DNA from: Chloroflexota bacterium
GTDB lineage: Bacteria; Chloroflexota; Chloroflexia; Chloroflexales; Roseiflexaceae
Assembly (NCBI GenBank): GCA_013388755.1
Contig: JACAEQ010000125.1
Span: forward strand, 1-60,584
Length of the DNA stretch: 60,584 nt
Direction of reading: 5' to 3'
In this document: in pieces, positions 48,001 through 60,484 of the stretch
Layout: the number at the start of each line of letters is the position of its first letter
How positions within the stretch are numbered: the first letter of the stretch is position 1
Translations under genes and position numbers: made by a program
The notes under the pieces: generated by a model
The model's database searches: none
What the model saw: only the letters and a program-made list of their open reading frames with translations
Told to the model about the DNA's origin: nothing

Positions 48001-48820
48001 CGATCAGGTCGGCCAGGTACCGCTGGCGCTGGATGACATGTTTGCGGAAGGCGATCAGCGCCACAAGCGGAGCGTCCGGCGCCGGGGCGCGGGAACCTGC
48101 GGCCCGGTTCTTTGCACCGCCCCGTTCGCGATTCCTGGTTCCTCGCTTCCTGTACCATTTCAGGTATGCATCGGGGTTGGGGAACAGTTCATCGGATTCG
48201 GGATGAAAGCAACCCATCATCGGGATCATGCGCACCGGCGCGACATCCAGTTTCTGGCCCAGGCAATCGCGCAGGATCAGCCGCACCATCTGGGTCAGGT
48301 TATAGGGATCAGGCTGGTTCCAGTAGATATTGACGCTGAGCCAGGTACGAAAGTCCTTCAGTTTCGGTGGCATCAGCGGCAGCAATTTCGCCGTCAGCTT
48401 GGTCAGTTTTGTGTAGGCGTAGAGTGTATCTTCTTCGCGCCCACGCGTGATAAGCTTCAGAATCGCCTGAACCGGCTTCGGCATCGTGGCGCGCCCACCA
48501 CCCTGCACACGATAGTCGCCGACACGCGTGAGCCCCATCACTTCGGGCATGCTCTCGAATGCAAAGACGGTGGTCGTTCCCGCCCGTTCGAGTTGCTCCG
48601 CGAGCCATTCGGCCTGCTCGCGCATATTGATCAGGGTGATAAATACGACATCGGCACCAGCGATCGCACGGGCCAGCGCCGGGTCGCGCCGCTCGACATG
48701 ACCGTCGTGGAAACGCAGCAGCCGTACATCCACACCCCCCTGGCGCAGATTGCGCTCTACCTCCTCCCAGATATAGGCGTTGAACCGCTCCATGCCCAGA
48801 ATGAAGGTCAGCGTGGTCAT
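45050..48820 (-). CDS. bchH: Magnesium chelatase subunit H (BchH family)
   Basis: The porphyrin-binding catalytic subunit that inserts Mg2+ into protoporphyrin IX, the first committed step to bacteriochlorophyll. 1256 residues. N-terminal FESMPEVM, the YWNQ segment and the HPE-containing loop are BchH-like rather than CobN-like, as is VHVGMHGTAEWMPG in the core. The ATG at 48820 has GAGGGG five bases upstream; 73 upstream in-frame codons were dropped. Residues about 224-250 are a low-complexity Arg/Asn/Gly insertion encoded by a GGAA-rich repeat. Green filamentous phototrophs carry several BchH paralogues (bchH, bchS, bchT), so the exact one is uncertain. Confidence 0.88.
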   Translation of the reverse strand: MTTLTFILGMERFNAYIWEEVERNLRQGGVDVRLLRFHDGHVERRDPALARAIAGADVVFITLINMREQAEWLAEQLERAGTTTVFAFESMPEVMGLTRVGDYRVQGGGRATMPKPVQAILKLITRGREEDTLYAYTKLTKLTAKLLPLMPPKLKDFRTWLSVNIYWNQPDPYNLTQMVRLILRDCLGQKLDVAPVRMIPMMGCFHPESDELFPNPDAYLKWYRKRGTRNRERGGAKNRAAGSRAPAPDAPLVALIAFRKHVIQRQRYLADLIASLEGEGLAVLPIVVSGIEMHVAIREWVARQHVDLLINTMGFPIVGGPAGSTKPGHYRETAVDLLAGIDVPYMVVQPLQMQEIEHWREHGVAPMQAVIMYDLPEMDGNAAAVALGAIHEQRIVATPDRLARAARLATGRVRLRRMPNAEKRVALVVYNFPPGMGKLGTAALLDVPATLHAILRRLAAEGYRVDNVPATPEDLARRLAELDSGADQQAMLPAPRAVHTAVTLAEYRAIVPGVHADRIERYWGAPPGDIAPAGRDAIRLDTLNFGNVVVAVQPPVGVPGDPMRLLFDRQFTPHHQYVAFYRWLTQRWRADAIVHVGMHGTAEWMPGLQLGLTDQCWPDLLLGEAPHVYLYPLNNPAEAAIARRRGYATIISHLVPPYARAGLYKQLAVLRAEIEQCQAVGEQASAREIYERLPLLDAQFPDLAPMPGESAEVFIHRVRQHLEEIEQRLILDGLHIFGMPPAPERAVALIEAALDVPRDGRPGLAVALRNAGIPAEQVPQARAGFVQRFIVQRQSPGTEGQPASAAFDPHPYIEQGRAMLQGLAQAPGELDVLVHALDGGYVRPAPGADPVRAGAAALPSGRNIHGIDPWRLPSETALARGAHMAEQLLARHIQSAGRQAYPQTVALTLWALDTIKTEGESIGAALALVGARPERDGQGKIWRYALIPLEELGRPRIDVLLDISAIFRDTFQISLDLLDDLFRRAAEAAEAPEQNYVRAHALAQQVRGLPWDQATARIFTQAPGRYGTGVDELVEEGQWREGSELADMYLHRNGFAYGGGRSGQQAAEALRGMLGTVDHVFQAIDSVEYGLTDMQHYYGHSGAIRLAAGRERGEDVPLSYAESQAGGVRVTSAEQLIRLEARARLLNPRWYEGLMQHGYAGAAEIGNRFTYLLGWSATTGAVEGWVYDQMASTFVLDDAMRERLTRANPRAARNAVARLLETHGRGLWQADEEMIERLQTIYADLEDRLEGVEFGA

Positions 48821-48879
48821 ATGCCCCTCACGACAAGCTCTCCAGCTGAGGAATCGGTGCCACGGCGTAACTCCTGCCA

Positions 48880-48908
48880 GTATAGAGAGGTTTGTCCATC
48901 GTGCTAAC
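48880..48908 (-). promoter_or_regulatory. Likely bchH promoter
   Basis: On the - strand TTAGCA (complement of 48903-48908), 17 bp and TATACT (complement of 48880-48885). The start would fall near 48873, giving a 5' leader of about 50 bases. It sits in the 265-base gap between bchD and bchH, so bchH can be expressed apart from fha-bchD. Confidence 0.5.
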
Positions 48909-49085
48909 AGTGAACCGGGGAAGAGTACAATATTTATGGTTAAAGACTCACAACGAAGAATCAGGGGCATGGGTGCCGCTGTGCCAGCACGAATAGCAGG
49001 GACGACGGCGCCGTTATACCAGGTAGTCGTCGATCGCACCGGATGACAGCACCCTGAGGAGCCGTGCAGCGGCGTAGCGATCGGT

Positions 49086-50936
49086 TCATGAACGGCTCAC
49101 CTGGTTCACCGCAAGTTCGGCAATCTGCTCACCCCGGGCATTGGGGAGGTAGACGTACTGCCCGGCGAGCCACTCGGCGAGTTTGCGCGCCTCGCCGCGG
49201 CTGAGGTAGCTGCGCTGCGTATCAACGACAATAGCCTGAATACCTGCAGCGGCAACCGCCCGGCCGATGGTCTGCAACTCTTCGGCGACACCCTCGCGCC
49301 CGGCGCGCAACCCGACATTCGCCCGCCCGTCGGTGAGTAAGACCAGCACCGTCTGCATAATGCCACGCGACCGGGCCTGGTGCGCCACGTCAATCGCCGC
49401 CAGCAGCGCGGCTGCCAGCGGCGTACCACCACCGGTTGGCAACAGGTCAAGCGCGCGGCGCGCCAGTTCAACACTCTGCGACGGCGGCAGGAGCAGTTCG
49501 GCGCCCTGGCCGCGAAATGCCAGGAGTGCCACCCGGTCGCGATGGACGTAGGCTTTCTGAAGCAGCGCCTGAACTGCGCCTTTGGCCTGTCGCATGCGAT
49601 GCAGCGCCATACTGCCGCTGGCATCGACAGCAAAGAGGAAGAGCGCACCGGCTTTGCTGCGGTACTGCTTGATCCGCAGGTCATCGCTGCGCAAACGGAC
49701 CCTGGCTGCCTCGCCATGTGCTCCGGCACGCGAACGGTCCTCCTGACGCATCGGCTGGAACGGCGCAGCAGCGCGCAGTGTTGCAGAAACGTCAATCCTG
49801 CCACGGCGCGGGTCACCGGGAATGCTCCGAATATGGCGACCACGCTTACCGGCCACCGTGCCGCGCGAACCAGTTTTACCACGGCGTAACGCGCGGAACG
49901 GCAACTGCTCAAGCTCAACCGGCAACTCAGCGGCCAGTGCGCTGAGCACCTGCTCAGGGGGGATGCTCAACTCATCGTCTGCCGGCGGATCGGGCGGGGT
50001 ATCTGATGAGTCATCCGACTCGGACGGCGGCGGGGGTGGCTCATCCGGCGGCGGAGCATCCGGCGGCGGCGGCAGACGGGTCGCGCGCGGCAGAATCACC
50101 AGCCGCGCGGCCAGTTCCAGGTCCTCCTGTTCGACCTGGTCGCGAAGGGCAAGAGCGGCCGCGGCGCACGCAGCGTAGACGGCGAACAGATCAGCGCGGT
50201 GCCCTTCGACACCACAGATCGCAGCCATCGCGACCAGTTGCTCCATCTGGGAGTCATCGATCCGCACGTGGAGAAGTTGCTCACGCGCCGCCTGAACCAG
50301 CCCGCGCAGCAGGTCGAGTTCGTCGGCATACTGATCGGCGCGGCCCACGACTTGCGCTGGAGCATGGCGCATATTGCGGCGCACGACCTCAGCGCGCGCC
50401 TGCTCGTCCATCACGCGCGGCAGTACCAGCAGCAAGCCAATGCGATCCAGCAGGTGGCGGCGCGGCAACCCTTCGGCGGGATCGTATGAGCCGATAAATG
50501 TGAAGCGCGCCGCCGCCTGAACGCTGAGACCTTCGCGTTCGAGGCGCACTTCGCCGGTATCAAGTGCAGCAATCAGCGGATTGATAATAGCATCAGGCAG
50601 CAGATTGACCTGATCCGCATACAGAATACCACCATCGGCGCGCGCGAGGGCGCCGGCGCGCGCAACGCGCCGGCCGGCGCGCAGGGTGGCCTCGATATCG
50701 AGGCCGCCGAGCAAGCCGGCCTCATCAACACCGAGAGGTAATTCAACAAATGGTCGTTGCGACGGGCGCTCGCCTGTGGCAAGCAGATCGCGCATGCCGC
50801 GCGCCAGGCTGCTCTTCCCCGCGCCGGCCGGCGCACCGACGGCGATACCGCGTAATCGTGGCTCAACCGCCAGCAACAGGAGTGCCTGTTGCGCAACATC
50901 CAGGCCGACGAGGGCAGGAAGCGGCAGCGCATGCAT
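49086..50936 (-). CDS. bchD: Magnesium chelatase subunit D
   Basis: 616 residues. The AAA+ domain has Walker A GAPAGAGKS at 34-42. The Walker-B-like GGILYADQVN has Gln110 in place of the catalytic Glu, in line with D subunits being poor ATPases. A Pro/Asp-rich linker (about 290-330) separates it from a C-terminal VWA domain with VDASGSM at 436-442, GGGTPLAAAL and LLTDGRAN. It forms the ATP-driven motor of Mg chelatase with BchI and docks on BchH. bchI is not in the window. The start codon shares a base with the stop of the upstream FHA gene (TAATG). Confidence 0.9.
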   Translation of the reverse strand: MHALPLPALVGLDVAQQALLLLAVEPRLRGIAVGAPAGAGKSSLARGMRDLLATGERPSQRPFVELPLGVDEAGLLGGLDIEATLRAGRRVARAGALARADGGILYADQVNLLPDAIINPLIAALDTGEVRLEREGLSVQAAARFTFIGSYDPAEGLPRRHLLDRIGLLLVLPRVMDEQARAEVVRRNMRHAPAQVVGRADQYADELDLLRGLVQAAREQLLHVRIDDSQMEQLVAMAAICGVEGHRADLFAVYAACAAAALALRDQVEQEDLELAARLVILPRATRLPPPPDAPPPDEPPPPPSESDDSSDTPPDPPADDELSIPPEQVLSALAAELPVELEQLPFRALRRGKTGSRGTVAGKRGRHIRSIPGDPRRGRIDVSATLRAAAPFQPMRQEDRSRAGAHGEAARVRLRSDDLRIKQYRSKAGALFLFAVDASGSMALHRMRQAKGAVQALLQKAYVHRDRVALLAFRGQGAELLLPPSQSVELARRALDLLPTGGGTPLAAALLAAIDVAHQARSRGIMQTVLVLLTDGRANVGLRAGREGVAEELQTIGRAVAAAGIQAIVVDTQRSYLSRGEARKLAEWLAGQYVYLPNARGEQIAELAVNQVSRS

Positions 50937-51679
50937 TAGAGTCGTACCGTCTTATTTGGCACAGCCGAGCGGAACGTGACGGCAAACGCACCAAACTTCA
51001 CCGCCGAACCTTCCGGCAGCGCAGTCGGCGTATGCGGCTTGAGCGCCGCATCGTTCACAAACGTCCCGTTGGCGCTACCGAGGTCCGTGATCGTCCACTG
51101 GCCACCGGCAAAGCGTAGCATTGCATGGCGCCGGCTGACGCCGTTGGTGCGGCCATCATACGGCGCAAGATCGACATCGGGAAAGATATTATCTGCTGCA
51201 TCCTGGCAACCAACCAGCGCCTCGGTACGATCCGTCGGCAGCATCAGCGCGCGCCCATCGGCCAGAACGAGGCTAAACGGCGGAATAACGGTCGGGCCGG
51301 TCATGGTCAAGAGTTCGGCATCGAGACGTGCCAGGTCGCCGCGCGCGCGCTCCAGCATGGCATTGATGGTATCGAGATCCTGTTCGAGCTTGCGGATCTC
51401 CTGCTGCTTGCGTTCGATCTCCTCAACCTTCGCCAGGGTGCGCTGGGCATTGGCCAGCGTCTGCTGGGAAATCTGGAGCTCGGCCTCTTTGCGCGCCAGG
51501 TTGGCGCGCGCCTTCGCCAGGCTCTCCTCGGTGATGGCGCGCAACGACGGCGGTTGACCCTGTAACACATGCTCATTGGCACTGATATAGCCGCGTGTCG
51601 CCGTGATCTCGTCATTGAGGGCGCTGATCGCTCGCTGTGCATCAGCGATCTCCTGCGCCAGCGCCTGTCGCGTAGGCAT
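50936..51679 (-). CDS. Coiled-coil FHA-domain protein
   Basis: 247 residues. The first 130 are a long coiled coil (IADAQRAISALNDEI ... KVEEIERKQQEIRKLEQDL). The C-terminal 90 are a forkhead-associated domain with the phosphothreonine-binding signatures VSRRHAMLRF and LGSANGTFVND. It presumably reads Ser/Thr phosphorylation. The stop-start overlap with bchD (TAATG) makes it the first gene of an fha-bchD unit, hinting that it binds or controls the chelatase. It has a strong GGGAGGA ribosome site. Confidence 0.85.
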   Translation of the reverse strand: MPTRQALAQEIADAQRAISALNDEITATRGYISANEHVLQGQPPSLRAITEESLAKARANLARKEAELQISQQTLANAQRTLAKVEEIERKQQEIRKLEQDLDTINAMLERARGDLARLDAELLTMTGPTVIPPFSLVLADGRALMLPTDRTEALVGCQDAADNIFPDVDLAPYDGRTNGVSRRHAMLRFAGGQWTITDLGSANGTFVNDAALKPHTPTALPEGSAVKFGAFAVTFRSAVPNKTVRL

Positions 51680-51749
51680 ACGTTCCTCCCGCCGGCTGTA
51701 CCGGTCATCTGCGGATTATCACGGTGCCTATCCGCATAACGGATTGAAT

Positions 51750-51849
51750 GTCATTGCGCGCGAAGCGACGCAATCGAGCCGCGCGAGCGGAGATTGCTTC
51801 AGCCGCGCTGCGCTCGCTGCAGGGTGTCGCGCACGCTCATCACAATGAC
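51750..51849. repeat. 100-bp palindromic dispersed repeat (complete copy)
   Basis: It begins GTCATTG and ends CAATGAC, which are inverted 7-bp ends, with internal GCGAAGCGACGCAAT and GGAGATTGC. A copy of the same length lies at 60311-60410, and a decayed one at 32239. It occupies most of the otherwise empty 291-base gap between the FHA and STAS genes. Confidence 0.8.
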
Positions 51850-51970
51850 AACAGGCGCATTGTGTTTCGGATCGGCACGTATTGCAGAGACGCCAGGAAC
51901 GGGTGCGATGTTGCGATTATAGCACGATGTGGGGCTTTCAGTTCTGCGGTCGCGTCCGATCCATTGCGTA

Positions 51971-53599
51971 TTAAAGACCTTCCTGGAGCGTGGCTCTGGT
52001 AGTGACACTGTCAAGATTGACGCCGCTGGCGACCAGCATTTGCGCCACTTCCGGATTGATACCCACCAGGATGCAGTGTGCGCCGAGCAACCGTACCGCG
52101 CCCATTGCCTGGAGCAGCCAGGCGCTCACCTGCGCATCCACCATGGGCACTCCAGTTATGTCGAGTATTGCCACGAGTGCACGTTCGGCAACGACCCCTT
52201 GAAGCAGCCGGTGCTGCAGGGTTTCGGCGCGCGCTGCGTCAATCTCCCCGACCAGAGGAACGACGATCACGCCACGACTGAGAGGAATGATTGGCACGCT
52301 CATCTGGCGTACCGTGGCATCAAGGTGTTCGCGGGCAGCGGCCTCGACATGCAGTTGCTCGAGGGTGATTTCAAGCTCACGGGCACGCTCGGTGAGCAAT
52401 TCGTGCTGGTGCTGGACCTCGGCGCGCTCACGGTGAAGCGCCTCCGCCATCTGGTTGAATGACTGAGCCAGAAGGATCAATTCACGCCCACCGCGCGGCT
52501 CGAGCGCGGATATCTCGTCGCCGCGGGCGAGCCTGCCCGTAGCCGCGACGAGGTCATTGAGCGGACGGGTGATTGTTGCTGCCAGAACCAGCCCCAGGAT
52601 CACACCGGCGATGATAATGCCAACGAGCCATCCGCCACCTGTGACCTGAGTCCGGGTCGCATCCTGATCAAGCTCAATTGTCGTGATATTCAGTGCAAGC
52701 AGCGCCGTATCCGTTAGCGCGGACGCTTCTGCGCTGATCAAGATCCCCTGTGGCTTGAGACGCTGCTCAACCAGGCCGGCGGTCTCTTTGTAGAGTGTTG
52801 CAAGCTGCCTGACCCGGAGGGACGATTGTTCGACCGTATCAATGACCTCACCCAGTCGCTCCATGTCGCTCATACGGACAACACCGGTGCTGCCATTCAA
52901 CACAACGTAACTCTTGAGTCGGGCGCGCGCATCTTCAAGCGCCGCAAGCGCATTCTGCGTGGCCAGTTCGTTTTCCTTTTCTTTCAGGCGGCTCATCCAC
53001 ACGAATGCCAGCTGAAGCCGTGAGCCTGCACGCTTCAGATCATCGAGCGACCGGTATTCATACTGGGTGCGCGGCCGCGCATTGGCCAGCGCCGTCTCGA
53101 TCGCCTGATACTGGGCGAAAAATGCCGTATCGAGTTCACGATTGAGCACCTGCTGCTGAGCAATATTGGCGCTGATCTGGTCGAAAACCTCATGGTAGGT
53201 GAGAATCTGTCGGCTAAGACGAGCCATATGATCACGGAGAGCTGGATTGTGCGCCTTCCCCTGGAGCCGGCGAATGGTCTGGTCCAGTGCCTCCAGGCGC
53301 ATCAGTGCGGCGCGATGACTGGCATCGTCTGGTTGCAACAAATACTGGTCAACCGCTCGTTGCGCGTCGGCGACGGTGGCCAGCGCCTGCACGCTATGGC
53401 GCACATCGGTGGCGACATTGCCACTAAGCATGGTCGTCTGATCCCTGACGAGGTTGATGCGATGAAAGAGATAGATGCCCAGGGCAATGCTCATGCAGAC
53501 GATGACGCCATAGGCCAGCAAGAGCCGTGTGCGGAGGGCCATGCTGCGCAATGGCATGCGGTGCGGTGTGGATTCGGCCAGCGAAGATAGTTGACTCAT
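51971..53599 (-). CDS. Membrane-bound RsbR-type STAS sensor with HAMP
   Basis: 542 residues. A membrane helix lies at about 25-47, a helical extracytoplasmic sensor region at 50-310, a second helix at about 325-345 and a HAMP domain to about 395. A short coiled coil leads to a C-terminal STAS domain (about 435-540). The STAS domain closely follows stressosome RsbR: IPLSRGVIVVPLVGEIDAAR, LDITGVPMVDAQV, INPEVAQMLVASGVNL. The Thr equivalent to RsbR Thr171 (DITG) is kept, but Thr205 (AQT) is replaced by Met. No partner kinase is adjacent. ATG 53599 is preferred over GTG 53608. A 19-bp palindrome lies just upstream. Confidence 0.85.
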   Translation of the reverse strand: MSQLSSLAESTPHRMPLRSMALRTRLLLAYGVIVCMSIALGIYLFHRINLVRDQTTMLSGNVATDVRHSVQALATVADAQRAVDQYLLQPDDASHRAALMRLEALDQTIRRLQGKAHNPALRDHMARLSRQILTYHEVFDQISANIAQQQVLNRELDTAFFAQYQAIETALANARPRTQYEYRSLDDLKRAGSRLQLAFVWMSRLKEKENELATQNALAALEDARARLKSYVVLNGSTGVVRMSDMERLGEVIDTVEQSSLRVRQLATLYKETAGLVEQRLKPQGILISAEASALTDTALLALNITTIELDQDATRTQVTGGGWLVGIIIAGVILGLVLAATITRPLNDLVAATGRLARGDEISALEPRGGRELILLAQSFNQMAEALHRERAEVQHQHELLTERARELEITLEQLHVEAAAREHLDATVRQMSVPIIPLSRGVIVVPLVGEIDAARAETLQHRLLQGVVAERALVAILDITGVPMVDAQVSAWLLQAMGAVRLLGAHCILVGINPEVAQMLVASGVNLDSVTTRATLQEGL

Positions 53600-53633
53600 A
53601 GGGGTCACCGTGCTCTGTGGTTGGCCCGTATTG

Positions 53634-53652
53634 CTGTACCATCATGGTACAG
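53634..53652. promoter_or_regulatory. 19-bp perfect palindrome, likely operator
   Basis: CTGTACCATCATGGTACAG is a perfect inverted repeat around a single central C, 35 bases upstream of the RsbR-type gene. No T-tract adjoins it, so a protein-binding site is more likely than a terminator. The rest of the 53600-53931 spacer shows no gene. Confidence 0.55.
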
Positions 53653-53931
53653 AACAGATCATACTCCGCCAGTACACGATAAACGTAGCATTATGATTGC
53701 AGAATGGTATCAACACATGTGAATTACGTATGCGGATCGTGCATGCTGTGAGAGGCCTGTTCTCGTACGGCGAGCGCCAGTCCGGCGATACCTCCGGCGC
53801 GTAAAGCTACCCCGCCTGAGAGCGCCTCCTGACTGGCAGCAGGGGGCCTGTGCAAGCGCTGATTTGCGTCGCCCCGCCGATGGACAACCACCAGGGATAG
53901 TCACCCCGGCGCACGAGATGGTGGAAAGGGC

Positions 53932-53940
53932 TGTTATAAT
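53932..53940 (+). promoter_or_regulatory. Extended -10 promoter of glnA
   Basis: TGT followed by TATAAT (53935-53940), with a poor -35. Transcription would start near 53947, leaving a leader of about 55 bases. Confidence 0.6.
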
Positions 53941-54002
53941 GGAATCCGCGGCGCTCTACACGGATGCGTATCAGTCCGGTCAGATAGCGAAGGGATACAA
54001 TC

Positions 54003-58703
<4,701 letters not shown>

Positions 58704-59984
58704 ATGACCGGCTACATCCGGACCATTCGCGCCTTCGGGCAAGCTGTCGGGCTCTATTTCATTGCGACCGCGCTGGTCGGCTTTGCGTTCGACGGCGGCG
58801 TGTACGCGGTCCTGTTGAATCTGTTTCTGGTACGTCTGGGATATGGCCCGGAGCTGATCGGCCTGATCAACTCCGCCGGCACGTTGACCTTCGCCCTCTC
58901 CAGCCTGCCTGCCGGCGCGCTGGGGGAACGTTTCGGCAGCCGGCGGATTATGATGCTCGGCATCGGTATCATGCTGTGCGGCGGGGTGTTGCAACCACTT
59001 GCCGATACGATTCCGCACGACTGGCGTCTGCCATGGCTGCTGGCCAATGGTATCGCGCTCTACTTCGGCCTGGCGCTCTTTTTCGTTAACACGGCGCCCT
59101 TCGTGATGCAAATGGTCGGCGCTGCGCAGCGGAACCGCGTCTTTTCGCTGCAGACCGCGCTGATCTCGCTGGCGGCGTTCGGCGGTAGCCTGGCCGGGGG
59201 AGTGCTTCCACCGGCGGCGGCGGCAATACTGGGGACAACACTCTCGTCGCCGGCGCCGTACCGCTATGCGCTCCTGGTTGCCGGGCTTGCGTTGATCCCG
59301 GCGCTCTTCGCGATTCGCGCCGCCCGCCCGCCCGCCCTGCCGAAGCCGGCGGCTGCTGACCAGCCAGTTGCGCCTGGTGGGGCCGCAATGGTTGCTGTGT
59401 CCATCACCGGCCTGCTGACCATGATGGCGCTCGTGCGCCTGTTACAGATCGCCGGCCTGGCGGCCACCAATACCTTCTATAATGTCTACCTGGATTCTGT
59501 GCTCCTGCTGCCCACGACACAGATTGGCGCGATTGTCGCCGCCGGACGGCTGCTTGGCGTTCCGGCAGCACTGGCAACCTCGGCGCTGGCGGCGCGTTTC
59601 GGCAATCGTGGCGTCGTGATCGGCACGTCGCTGGCTACCTCGCTCGCCATCCTGCCGATTGCGTTCATTCCGCACTGGAGCGCGGCAGCGTTCACGTTTA
59701 TCGGTGTTACCGGTCTCTCGTGGATCCGCTATGCGGCCTCGATCGTCTACTTTCTCGAAATTGTGCCGCCAGCGCGGCGCGCTACAGTTTCCGGCGTGAC
59801 CGAAATGGCCGCCGGGCTCTGTTTCACCGCCGTAGCCTTCGGTGGGGGATACATGATTGCCGCGCTCGGTTACCAGGCCCTGTTTCTGACCGGCGCGGCG
59901 CTGACGGCCATCAGCGCACTGGCGTTCTGGCTGGCATTTCGCCGCCGTGAGCCCCGGCCCGAACCGTCAATCGCAACCACGTGA
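58704..59984 (+). CDS. MFS transporter
   Basis: 426 residues with twelve hydrophobic helices in two six-helix halves split by a short loop (about 205-245, RPPALPKPAAADQP). Conserved loop-2/3 motif GALGERFGSRR. The first half begins AVGLYFIATALVGFAFDGGVYAVLLNLFL, split here by helix ends. The ATG at 58704 has GTAGGA upstream. It lies directly after lacZ and is probably co-transcribed, so an oligosaccharide or sugar is a plausible substrate, although the sequence resembles general drug/sugar MFS exporters. It is not related to the truncated MFS remnant at the left edge by any clear motif. Confidence 0.87.
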   Translation: MTGYIRTIRAFGQAVGLYFIATALVGFAFDGGVYAVLLNLFLVRLGYGPELIGLINSAGTLTFALSSLPAGALGERFGSRRIMMLGIGIMLCGGVLQPLADTIPHDWRLPWLLANGIALYFGLALFFVNTAPFVMQMVGAAQRNRVFSLQTALISLAAFGGSLAGGVLPPAAAAILGTTLSSPAPYRYALLVAGLALIPALFAIRAARPPALPKPAAADQPVAPGGAAMVAVSITGLLTMMALVRLLQIAGLAATNTFYNVYLDSVLLLPTTQIGAIVAAGRLLGVPAALATSALAARFGNRGVVIGTSLATSLAILPIAFIPHWSAAAFTFIGVTGLSWIRYAASIVYFLEIVPPARRATVSGVTEMAAGLCFTAVAFGGGYMIAALGYQALFLTGAALTAISALAFWLAFRRREPRPEPSIATT

Positions 59985-60160
59985 CGGCTGTTCGACCGGC
60001 AGTGCCAGAAGACAGGCAACAGATAAGCTATCGCAGGCTCTTCAGGCTGCGCACCGGCAAGGATGGCAAGGCACGTTGCACATGATACCGGCAGGCAGGG
60101 CCATCACTGATTCACCATCAAGGAAGTGCCTGGCCGAAGAACCGATGGCTGGCGGTCAGT
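59985..60160. other. Non-coding stretch after the MFS gene
   Basis: About 175 bases with no recognisable gene, terminator or promoter before the tandem array begins. Confidence 0.5.
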
Positions 60161-60316
60161 GCGCGCGCAGCGATGCAAGCTCCCATCTGCCGGGTCATTG
60201 CGCGTGCAGCGATGCACGCTCCCATCTGCCGGGTCATTGCGCGTGCAGCGATGCACGCTCCCATCTGCCGGGTCATTGCGCGCGCAGCGATGCAAGCTCC
60301 CATCTGCCGGGTCATT
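60161..60316. repeat. Four tandem 39-bp repeats
   Basis: Units 60161-60199, 60200-60238, 60239-60277 and 60278-60316 are nearly identical (core CAGCGATGCA and CTCCCATCTGCCGGGTCATT). The array runs directly into a CATTGCG-type repeat, whose first bases resemble the unit. The array therefore looks like amplification of that element's left end. The 13-codon open frame through it is an artefact of the period. Confidence 0.9.
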
Positions 60317-60410
60317 GCGAGCGAAGCGACGCAATCTCCCCGTGCGAGCGGAGATTGCGTCAGCCACGCTGCGCGCGCTGCAGGCGGTCGCTCACGCGCC
60401 GCGCACTGAC
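60311..60410. repeat. 100-bp palindromic dispersed repeat at the array end
   Basis: It starts GTCATTGCGAGCGAAGCGAC, has an internal 9-bp hairpin GCAATCTCC/GGAGATTGC (60331-60339 with 60350-60358) and ends CACTGAC, a one-base variant of the expected CAATGAC. Same length as the copy at 51750. Confidence 0.8.
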
Positions 60411-60484
60411 AGGGGGCGGCGCGTTATTCGGAGAGGGAGGGAGAGCTCGGACGTTTCGCAGAAGAACGTTGCCCCCCACCCCAA

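Noticed and set aside
45050-48820. CobN-type cobaltochelatase instead of BchH
   Set aside because: The N-terminal FESMPEVM and YWNQ segments and the partner BchD with a VWA domain favour magnesium chelatase; no cobalamin genes are nearby.
53760-53900. GACGCAAA-like strings recalling a c-di-GMP riboswitch
   Set aside because: Only isolated words match; the partner segments and stems of the GEMM consensus are absent, and the likely glnA promoter lies downstream of it.
60161-60316. CRISPR-like regular repeats
   Set aside because: Units are directly contiguous with no unique spacers and there are no cas genes; it is a simple tandem array.
60173-60409. Open frame through the 39-bp array encoding a 13-residue periodic peptide
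   Set aside because: The period is a multiple of three, so the frame stays open by arithmetic; there is no ribosome site and the frame runs into a dispersed repeat.
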